Part shown: positions 1 to 10,800 of the stretch, piece after piece | Position numbering within the stretch: position 1 is the stretch's first letter | Layout: every line of letters starts with the position of its first letter | Source of the DNA: Carya illinoinensis | Taxonomy: Eukaryota; Streptophyta; Magnoliopsida; Fagales; Juglandaceae | DNA length: 64,000 nucleotides | NCBI RefSeq assembly: GCF_018687715.1 | Contig: NC_056762.1 | Span: 28,003,864-28,067,863, forward strand | Direction of reading: 5' to 3' | Translations under genes and position numbers: made by a program | The notes under the pieces: generated by a model | The model's input: the letters and a program-made list of their open reading frames with translations, nothing else | What the model was told of the DNA's origin: nothing | The model's database searches: none

Positions 1-48
1 TGAGTTGATGGGGAGTTGTTGATGATGCGCCAACTTCCCATCAACTCA
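1..48. repeat. Short inverted repeat (hairpin) at window edge
   Basis: Bases 1-18 and 31-48 are reverse complements with one mismatch, separated by 12 bases. The window begins here, so the repeat could extend further left. No coding signal is attached. It could be the end of a transposon or a chance palindrome. Confidence 0.55.
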
Positions 49-433
49 CAGGGAGATTTTAACCATAATGTTCAAACGTTACTCTCCATAAATGATCAAC
101 TCCATTTCAATTAGATTAAAGCTACAATTATCTTCAAGATTATTCCACCTAATGAGGATTCAAATGAAAGATCATGATAACTATTATTTAAAGTTTAAAC
201 CTTTAGATAATACTAATCATATTTGTAGTTAGTTTAAACTCCTTTAAATTCTGTACTGATTTGATATGTATCTAGGGAGGTCCTTATCCTTACCCTATTA
301 TGTACTTTGAATAAACTTGCAACTTTCTGTATATAAAGCACACCAATATACTAACTGGTATCGATTGAACCAATAAAAATATTACTTCTGATTATTAATA
401 ACCCATTTCTGTCTCAATTGGGGGACAGAAATA
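49..433. other. AT-rich spacer, nothing recognised
   Basis: No coding frame, RNA gene or repeat boundary was recognised here. A short duplicated phrase (around 383-395 and 430-445, attacttctgattatt) is the only local structure. Confidence 0.5.
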
Positions 434-841
434 TTACTTCTGATTATTCAACGATGGTGGCATGCAAGTTGAAACAAGCACCACCTTGATAAGGCATGCA
501 TAGTTTCTTGAGAAGATGACCACCGCATACTTAGATTCTTCTATTGTTTTGTAGAGCTCTGGTGCTACAAGCTTTTCCTGCTCCGATTTTTCATCATCCT
601 TTAAAATAATGATACATTTTTCTTTAAAATTAGCAGCATATAGATGACTCATAAAACCGTATGTTGTGGATATCATCACCATAGAAATTGAGGAAAAGAT
701 CATGTACGTTTCAATCCATGTGTTGAAGAAGATGATGATGAAAACATTGATCAGGAGGTTGTTTGATTGCTCAGTTTGATTGGAGATATGGGGTGAGAGA
801 GAGACGAAGTGAGGGAGGGATATGGATTCAGTGTGGTGCAT
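434..841 (-). pseudogene. Relic of a TIR domain (TNL-type disease resistance gene)
   Basis: A 135-codon frame whose second half reads like the TIR domain of plant TIR-NB-LRR receptors. From about residue 60 a segment resembling the SHLYAAL motif (SHLYAA) is followed by a DDE-like acidic stretch, then APELYKTIEESKYAVVIFSR and NYA, matching the usual order of TIR motifs. In the family the TIR domain is a NADase and signalling module at the receptor N-terminus. Here the first ~50 residues do not match a TIR start, the conserved tryptophan-containing end after NYA is lost, and no NB-ARC or LRR sequence follows on either side. I infer a broken fragment, not a working receptor. The start codon in the frame is not meaningful. 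Confidence 0.6.
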
Positions 842-2592
842 TGTGGTCCCATTCTTAGTCTAATAAGTGGACTAGGTGACATAATCACATTAGAGGTTGT
901 TCTCAACCCTTTAATAGACTGACCGTTTAATAGATTTTCTCTTTTCATAATCTAAACATAAGTCTCACAAAACAAGGAAAAAGTTATATGAATATATTTT
1001 TATTAAAAATGACAAAAATCTAAAGGCTAGACATCGACATGCCCACTGCCGACAAAAAGAGACCGTGACCCTTATTAATTTCTAAACTTAATATAAATCA
1101 ATAGAAACATGTGAACAATGCCCCTATTTTTTGTGGCCAATGGAGAGTATAAAAAAGTTAGAAACGTTTCTTTAATTATTTTAACGAAGGTTGGTGCGTT
1201 GATTTCTTTGCAGCCACAAACCAAATGATGTCGGCATTTCGGACTGCAAGTTAAAATATCTATTTTTATATATTGTTAGACAGCCATTGGGAAGTTTCGT
1301 GGAAGGAAGGTAAAGATTTACAAAAATATTACTTTGGTTTCTTCTCTTATTTCTTCGTAAAACAACTGTTAAGAAGTGCTACGCACGAGCTCAGTCTGCG
1401 TTCCTTTTTTGATTTCTTATTTATTAATTTTTTTATATTCTTAAATATTTTTTTAAAAAAAATAAAATATTCAGAACATCACTAGAAAATATTTTTTTAA
1501 TTATTAAATAAAAAAATTAAAACTCACGTATTTCTATTCTTGTAAACTCGTGGCTCATTAATCAGTCTTAAGAATTTTATATTGGCAAACGCTTTTATCT
1601 TTTTATAAAATATCTGGGTGGTGTGTCTTGATAATTTTTATTTTTATTTTTTTATTTAACAATTAAAAATATATTTTTAAATAATGTTATAAATTTTTTA
1701 TTTTTTTAAAAATATTAAAAAAAATTTAAAAATATATTAAAAAAAAGTAAAATTGCACTCTCGACGTGTAATGTAGTGCTACCTTTTTCTATTTTGAACG
1801 ACTACTGACGAGACATTCACGATTCTTATCAATTGTCATATCATTCACATTCACAATACTACTCATTCTTCAAAAAGGTAAACGAGTTGACGTTGATGTC
1901 AGGCGAGGGGAAAAATATTCCAAGTAAGCGACAAGGGGGAGAGTGTCTGATGGGCAAGTATTTCTTAGAAGGGTAGTGATGTAATACCACTCGTCTGTAT
2001 ATTTTAAATTTTTTTATTTTTATTTTTATTTTATTTTAAGTATTTTTTTAATATTTTTAATTATTAAAAAAATTAAAAAACATATAATTTTATTAATACT
2101 CATTTTCTTAATCATTAAATAAAATAATATTTTTTAAAAAATTAAATATAAAAAAAATAGTAGATAGGTTGTAATAGAGTAGTAATTATATTATTTTTTT
2201 TTCTTAGAAAGGGAATGGTATCGTTGGTGAAGTATTTTGCAAATATTTTGTTATTATTTATTATTTAATTATTATCAATTATTATTTTGTATTATTATTT
2301 ATAAAATATATTTAATATATTTTAATTTTTTTTATTACTTATAAAATATATGATATTATCTCATTATTATTCAAGCATAAGAATGTAGATAAGATGAGAA
2401 ACTTGGATGGGAGTCAATGTCCAATACTCTGAATTCTCTCTCCCAAAAGGGTTTTAAGTCTATTTTGGATTCTAACTTGTATTCGAGATATGCGATCTTA
2501 TCTTTTGGAATGGAGCCCTTTACTTTTTTATATTGATTGAGTGGTAAGTATTTTGTCTCTTGTGTTGCTTATCAAATATTTTATCTTTTGAA
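842..2592. other. AT-rich spacer with A/T homopolymer blocks
   Basis: Long A- and T-rich runs (about 1430-1530, 1620-1750, 2005-2150, 2190-2350) surround short GC-richer islands. Similar phrases recur (for example TTTTTTAATTATTAAATAAAA near 1490 and close variants near 2040-2115). This suggests decayed MITE-like or tandem AT-rich repeats, but I could not define termini. No gene recognised. Confidence 0.45.
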
Positions 2593-2990
2593 GTACTCGC
2601 CAAGGTGGCGATCACTTTCCTTTTCTACAGTACTTGGCCCATGGGCAAGCACTTTTCTTTCCCCTATTGCTTGTTGGGATGGTGAGCTTCGTGCTCCTTC
2701 ACATTGTTCATCGAGGTGGCGAGCATCTACTTCTTGTGGGCACTTGTTCGAGTGTGAACACTTTCCTTTTTCACGTCACTTGTCCAGATAGTAGGTTTCA
2801 TACTTACAATGCTCGCTAACATATCGAGTACTTTTTTCTCCATTTTCCTTATCCAAATGATGATATCTTTTCTTCTCAACGAAGCTTATGAAGGTGGCGA
2901 GTGTCACGCTTTTTCATAGTGTTCATTGAGGTGATGACTGCTTTGCCTCTCATCATACTCACACATTAGTGATGAATTAATCAGATGTCA
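2593..2990. repeat. Degenerate minisatellite, ~34-38 bp unit
   Basis: About eleven divergent tandem units, each with a core like ACTTGTCnAGGTGGCGAG followed by a pyrimidine-rich stretch. Approximate unit starts are 2593, 2630, 2668, 2705, 2740, 2776, 2810, 2848, 2882, 2919 and 2956. The best-preserved cores (AGGTGGCGA) are near 2602, 2712 and 2892. The small open frames in this stretch are by-products of the repeat. I do not recognise the family. Confidence 0.6.
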
Positions 2991-4866
2991 AAAATGTGAA
3001 GAAAAACTCTGACGTATCATATCAAACGATGCTGTTTAAGGAACCGATAAAAGATTAATAAAATCTGATCGACGAGTGAAAATGTATATTTTTATTATGA
3101 TTATTTTTTATATATATTTAAATATTTTTAAAAATTTTAAAAAATATCAATTTATCAATAATTATTTTCTTAATCATTAAATAAAAAATAAAAAAAAATC
3201 AATCGATAACTTTTATTCATCAAAATTATAAGTTCAAATAGCATTTTTTTATATAAAAAATATATCATCCAAATTTTTTTTTTGCCAATTACTACTTCTT
3301 ATATCCACACATTCCCTATCCTCATCTGCCACGTAGCTCCTTCCCTACGAGCTTGTTGCGTCGTGTCCTACCTAGCCGTCCCAACAGTTCACTCGTCCTG
3401 AGCTGACGTCGGCCTTGTTGACGCAACCAACTGCGTTCCCCCCACCCTCACGTAGACGCGTATCATCCACCTTATCCAGGGATCCGACTGTTCAACACTG
3501 CCCAAAGACAAAGACGACGTTGCCATGTTATCCCCATTCAAATCATTTATGTGGTCTGCTGTTTTCTATTCCTTTTTTCTATTTACATAAGAACCCTCAT
3601 AATTTATTGTTATTCTAATATTCTTGGTTTTATGCTGCACCCCACTGGCTTTGGGATATTGCATCACTACCACGTAAGAGAATCTCAAGGGGTAAGTTTC
3701 GGATATTTTTACACTTTCATCAACACCATTTTCTTATACTAGGAGATTTTTCTTAGAAAATAAAATATTCCATACTAATGGGTTCGGGCCTATAACATTA
3801 TGAGAAATATTGATCCTAATGTAGTAACATTTTTTTATGTCCTTCGCATCATTCTCCTAAAATGATAGGATTTTATAAATATTGGTGGACAAATTTGTGT
3901 GTTTTGCTTTTGGTGTAGAATGGAGTTGAAAACAATTTGCTTTTTGGTTTGATTAGTGTACCCCATATGTAACATGGGAAAAGGAAAGAATTTTACAACG
4001 TTTTTGAAGTCTCTTTTTCTTCAATACGTGTAACTTATTTCAATAGTCAGCTCTAAGGTAATTTTGATTCTTTAAAATATAAGGGATATTGTTAATAATG
4101 GTATCCCTATGCACAATCCACAATATAAAAAGTAACCACCCATTTCAAATTCTATGGAAATTTAGTTTGAGTAATTTTTTATAAGACGTTCACATGTTTG
4201 TCATAATTTATCATGTTTTTGAAAGTTTTTTTATTGTTAAATATCCAGTATTTTTAGATAAACTTCAAACTGATGAGTTGTCTTTTTCAATATGCATATT
4301 TTTATTATTGAAAATTACTACATTAACGTCATTAACATTATTCACTTATATCTAATTGGAAGATTGCCCCGTTCATTAAAAAAAAGAACACCAATTCCAA
4401 ACTAGCCAACAACTATGGGACTAAGATCAAACATGGTGTATTTTTCTTGCACATAATTTTGCAAAAATGGATCACCTCTAATGTTATTGATGGATGCATT
4501 CTCATATCACAAAGACTGCCCCACCTCTTTTGTAATTGTTATACCTAGGAATCCACCACCCACCTTACTCTTGTACTTATCATAAATAAATAATTGTATT
4601 CATATGTATCATTTTACCCCTTAAGGTGGGGGTGGCATGGATGATGAGATTTTGAGAGGAGAAAAAAAAGCTCAAAGTGGGGGTTTTAAATCGATATACC
4701 TTAAAAGACAAGGGGGTTGACGGCAAATTGGGTTTAAATTGAGCACAAAAGCCTGTTTATTTAGGTTCTACTTTGTGTCTTCAACCAACTCACACGGTTT
4801 CGTTACGTACCCACCCAGCTTCCATTTTCCTATTTTCTTCTCCCTGGTCTGTCCTGAGCTGTAAAC
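2991..4866. promoter_or_regulatory. Upstream flank and presumed promoter/5' leader of LON2
   Basis: No coding frame is recognisable. The last ~130 bases (about 4740-4866) become pyrimidine-rich (CT-rich blocks at 4808-4856), as is common around plant transcription starts and leaders. I see no convincing TATA box close to the ATG, in keeping with a housekeeping promoter. The transcription start cannot be fixed from sequence alone. Confidence 0.4.
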
Positions 4867-7800
4867 ATGGCCGAGTCGGTAGAGCTCCCGAGTCGCCTCG
4901 GCATCCTTCCCTTCCGTAACAAGGTTCTCTTGCCTGGCGCCATCATTCGGATTCGATGCACTTCACCCAGCAGGTTCTCTCCCTCCCTTTTTATGCTTTC
5001 AAATTTCTCCGCTGGATTTATGTTCAGCTTGAATTTTTTTTTTTTTTTAAATTATGCTTTCCGTGTGGTTGCTGAGCGAACTTCTGGAAAAATTAGATTG
5101 TCTATGATTCAAACTATTTCTTTGTCGGTTGGGAACTTGAGGAAACTGTGACCTCCAGCTGCGGTAAGCTGGGCGTAACACAACTAATCGGCTTCGAAGT
5201 CAGAAGTCAACTTCTTTTAATTTTTTGGGTTCGTTTTCCTTTCCTTTGGTTTTCTCGGAAATCAAATGTAGATTATGGTTTTCCTTTTTTTTTTTCCCCT
5301 GGTGAAAAGCACTTCTCAATAGTCGATTGTTTGATTTACTGTATTTGAAACCCTGTCGTTGAGATACGGGTTAATTATGATTTTGGTTGCTCGGCAGTGA
5401 TAGGAGAAAGAAAGAAAACGTGAAACTTGACAATTCCAATTTCAACGAGAATTTTATAATTGGACAAGTTTTCGTAGATTTTCTCACATTCTTTATGCAA
5501 TCAAAGTGGAGGAACATATATATGTATATATAGATATCTCACTTAAGGTGAGTGTCGATATATGTAGTGTGAAATTGGTGGAGCAAGAGCTGTGGCAGCG
5601 GGAAGAGAAGGGGTTGATTGGTATTCTTCCAGTTCGTGATGCTGCCGAGACAGCAACAGCAATAGGCCCCGTGCTATCTCAAGGTGATCTTTTGACCCAT
5701 TGATTCTTTGAGTACATACTTGTCCGTGTGTTGCTTGATGACAAACAATTATGTTTCTTTGTTTTTATTTGTTGAGTTGTTAGATGTCGGAAGTGATTCT
5801 GGTGAGAGAAGCTCGAGAGTTCACGTTGGCGCATCCGATTCTCACAGGCTTGATGTCAAGAATCAGCAGGAAAATATTCATTGGCATACCAGGTATGCTT
5901 CACTTTGGCATATATTTGTGCTGTGCTGGAAATGTTTTGGTTAACTGTGATAATGTAAGGTGTTTACACAAACCAGAATGTGAACTGTGATCTGCTAGTG
6001 ATTTGATATCTTATTTCTCAGGGGAGTCGCAGCTCGTGCTTTACATTTGTCAAGAGGAGTGGAGAAGCCAAGCGGGAGAGTTACATACATAGTCGTTCTT
6101 GAAGGTTTGTGCAGATTCAGTGTCCAGGAACTTAGCACCAGAGGAACGTATTACACTGCACGGATATCTCCTCTTGAAATGACAAAGGCTGGTAAGTTTT
6201 TCTTTCACAGGAGATAAAAGATAATAATATCTAGCAATCTCTCTTTTTTTTTTTTTTTTGAACTTTTATTTTCCTGGTTTTATTTGTATGCATAATTTTT
6301 GGGTGTTAAATTGATGGTTAAAAGTTTAACACATAAGTAATGTGTTGTTACTTGTATTTTTCCTAGCATCCATAATAATCTTTCTAGTGTGCAAATGCAA
6401 GCACGCATGTACACACACACACACTTGTTGATATTGTCTATCAATCACCAATCATTATAAAAGTTTGAATAGAAGAGGTGAATTCAACTATTTAACTAGT
6501 ATAGAATGGAGTTGGAGTTTGAATTAATGATCACCACTTTGATAATATGTTAAATCATTTCATAAACTTAATAATTGCATATGAATGCGACCCACTAGTG
6601 TCGGCCCTAAAGCTGTTTTGCAAACATTATGATTCTTTAGTCGTGGTTTATTGGAAGAATTTCGCTTTGAAGTTCATATATGATCACAAACTAAAGGCTA
6701 GCTAGATATCAATAAGTTTAAACTATCTGGACACTTGGTGTCTATGTATATCAAGTGCACACCAACATCCTAATTCCCTTCGTGTGCATGCCCAAACTTT
6801 ACATGACCCTGAAACAGGAATAGGATGAGGATCAGAATTTGCAATAGACATATTTATAAAAGAATTTGACAAGGGAGGTTCCCCCTATTTGGAATACAAG
6901 ACCAATTTCGACAAAATGGGTTCTAAATGTTGGAAACCATAAGCCTACTATTAGGAAGTAGGCTGGCATTGGATATCAAGTGCATCATGACATACTGACA
7001 GATAATTGGAACAGAATTGTTCATTTGTCACTCGAACCCAATATGGCCTTCCCCATTCCTGACCGTCTCTAACTCTATACTCAGAGGTCCATACATGAAA
7101 CATAGATTAGAAAAGGGGTTTTCAAATGCTTAATATACAGTATGTTTCTTTACTCATGGTTTTACATGAAAAATGTTTAAGATGCTAGTGGCTAGATAGG
7201 AATTACTGTCTGGGACGGGTGATTTGTGCGGTATATCCTGCCTACTCCACTTCTTGTTTAGATTCCACTGTGCAGTTTATGCTTTTATTCCCAGTCACAA
7301 AGTTGTTTAAGCTTCTGGTGAGATCACTGTTGTTTCTCTGTTGGATTGCTGAATTCCTTTTGAATGCTGAAATCTTAACTAGAAATGGAGCAAGTGGAGC
7401 AAGATCCAGATTTCATGACATTGTCTCGTCAATTCAAAGCAGCTGCCACAGAGTTGATTTCTGTTCTTGAGCAGGTAGACTTTTGGCTAGATTCTTTTTC
7501 ACAGCTCTGGAAACCCTGTTGAGAGTGAAATTTGCAAATGTCTTTGAATATTTCTCTTTTGGTTGTGTTACATAATTGTATAATCCTAAAAGCATGCTCA
7601 GGGGAATCTTCTGGAAGCAGTTACTCTCCATGATAATGCTTATCCTGATTTTGCGTTTTTGGAAATTTTTAAGATAATACCAGTGATGGCAGATATCTCT
7701 TGTACTAAATCTGATGTTTGGGATCTTTTATATGGTATCTAGTTTTTCATGAGACTCCCTTCATTTTATGAATTTTGCTTACTGTGTAATGAAATTATCA

Positions 7801-10800
7801 TGGATAATGTGTGCTCCTGTCATCACTGGTTGATCTATTGTTTGGTGGAGTAATTTTCTTTTCTAAGTAAAATGAGCTTTCTTAATGAGGAAAGCAAAAC
7901 TATCCAAGCGCACAAGGAGTTTGCATCAGATATACCTAAACAGAGAAGATAAGCTAAAGCTATCTTCAGGGAGCTAAAGCTAAAGCTAGAGAACCATGTG
8001 GGTATTTTTTCTTATGAGTAAGATAAGCTTTATTAATGAGCGAAACAGAACTACCCAAGCACACTTGGAGAATACATGAGATATACCTTAATGGAGAAAT
8101 TAATGAGACTCAGAAAAACTTGGAAGTTATGGCTAAAGAAACATAATTGGCAAGCCATTATGGTAAAATTTATTAAAGAAGAAAGCCTTGAAATACTCCA
8201 TTGTTCTCTTGCAGCCTTCAAAGCTCTGATCATATCTTTCTCTCTCTATGCAGCACATTAAATAGATTTGAATCATTTTCTGCTAAATATCTGTGTGGTA
8301 ATTCTCGAATGTTCTTTCTAGCATACTGATTGGTAGACCACCCATCTAGGCATCTCTCCCAGTCGCCTAAAAAGATTGAAACATCTTTCCACAAAGTACT
8401 AGCTATCTCACACTGGAGTAAGTGATGATCGGCAGTTTTCCCACGCCCTTTATACATTCAGCACCCCATGATTACCGCAAGAAGTCTCTTACTTTAGTTC
8501 ATCAAGGTAAGGGTTCTTCCCTAGTGTAGCCATTCAAATAAAGAAAGCCGCTCTCAAGGGACCTTGTCCCTCAAGATGCACTTCCGTGGCAAGTGATACT
8601 ATTGTAAGGAATCAATGTATTACAAAACCATTCAACTTAGACCATTCCTCTCTTGTATATGGCCCAATGCACTTTGTCTAACCCGTATTGTCTCAAGCAA
8701 GCATCATACACCTGAGCATAGAATGTGTTTATATGGGTCCATCTCCCATTGAGGAGAACTGTGTGAAAGCTGTAAATTATCTACCACCTATGGATCCTTA
8801 ATCCTTAATCTGGAGAAGAAATTTTAAGATGTTGCTCTCCACTCCACTCATCATACCATAATTTTTTCATGGATCTAACTCCAACCTCATATCTACCTTG
8901 CTAGGAAATCTTTCTCAACCTTTATATTTATACACAGTCCAATCTCATAAATCTCATTCACCTCATTATAGCTCCATCTACCCAAAAAACTACCATCTTT
9001 GTGTCTATCACTGTCGGCAAATGAGATTTATGAGATGATTCACTTCTCTCCACAGGCTCTCTTTCGCTGGCATTGCCACCATAGCCAGTTCCTCAATAAG
9101 GTTTGGTTGAATGTAATCAACCTATACCTAAACCATCCATGGAGGCTGGGGAGCACAACACCTTGGGCCAATTATCTTTTGGTTTCCATGGTTTTTTTCT
9201 TTTCTGGATGTTGACAACAAAAGGAGAAGCATTGGCAATGGAAGATGTAGATACTCTCGGCTGTTACACATGCACACACGCATGCACACACACTAATATG
9301 CAGGTATTTATACTCTTGGTTGATTTATTGACTGTATGATGTATTCAATAAGATTCCTGATTTTTCTCAAGATAAATGCTAGTTGTACTTAAGAAAAACT
9401 TACAAAAAACTTACTTCTCCACATGTCAGCTATTGATATGATAAGAAATTTGAAATTCAAAATTTGAATTTTGAAAGAAAACTGATAAAATTAGTCTTGT
9501 ACGTAAAAATATAAGTAAAATTATAAGTACTGAAGAAATTTATGGGCCTAACTTATCTCATAAGTCCGGTTCAAAGAGGGATGCTTGCTCCAACCTTATA
9601 GACATGCCAAAAACCTTATCCATAGGCAATGTGAGATTTATTCCTCAACACCCTTCCTCACATGCATGTTAATATTTTTTCTGGTCCTTGTCACGGGGTA
9701 AGTAGTGTGGGCTCCATTCGTCTTGTGGCAGAGTTTGATACCATGAAGAAATGCATGGGCTTCATGCATCTAACTCATTTCATAAGACCGGTTCAAAGAG
9801 AGAGGTTTGCTCCAACCTTATAAATATGCACAAGACCTTGTCCACAGGCATTGTGAGATCTATTCCTCAACAAGTACATGCAGCACTACTCTTTTCTCAA
9901 AGTTGGAAAAAGTGTCATCTTGTTGTTTCCTGCATGCACATTTATGTTATTATTCTCTGTCAATAATTCATGTCTTTATATATGCTCATAGAAACAAAAA
10001 ACAGAAGGAAGGACAAAAGTTCTTTTGGAGACAGTTCCTGTTCACAAATTGGCAGATATCTTTGTTGCCAGCTTTGAGATAAGTTTTGAAGAGCAACTAT
10101 CCATGTTGGATTCAGTTGATCTGAAAGTAAGGCTTTCAAAAGCTACTGAATTAGTTGATAGGCATTTACAGGTAACTCTCACTCATTTGTGGTTGATATC
10201 TCGTGCCTTTGCATCCTGGTCATTTTGACACTTGCTTCAGCTTATTTTAGTTACATTAATGGTTATTTGTGACAGTCAATACGTGTGGCAGAGAAGATTA
10301 CACAGAAGGTCGAGGGACAGTTATCGAAATCACAGAAAGAATTCCTTTTGCGTCAGCAGGTTTGCTCTCATGAAATTATGATTTTAGTTTTTTTTTTTTT
10401 TCAAATGCATACATGGGAGTGGAAAGAATAGATATAAAAATCTACAAGGTTGCACCCCCTACACTCCCTCGTTTTGTGCGAACATTTCTTAATGGAAGTT
10501 ACCTCACAGTGCCCATCCCCATAACAGTTGGAGGATAATTTTACTTTTGACTTTATTTTTTAGTCATTATTATTAATGTCTTAATATGGGTGAAGGTTTT
10601 CCCCATATAGAAGTTTTAGGAAAAATATATAGTCTTAAGAGTTCCCATATCTCCTAAGGCACACATCCAATTATCAGATACATGAATCAAACTTACTTTT
10701 CAGCATTTGCCTTATTAGCTAAGAATATAGTTAAATACTAAAATAATCCCTATAGTTTACCCTTGGGACAAGATTGGTTCCTATATTCTAGTTTGAACTT

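Noticed and set aside
3415..3742. Overlapping plus-strand frames upstream of LON2
   Set aside because: No domain similarity, hydrophobic low-complexity translation, no start context or splice logic linking them to LON2.
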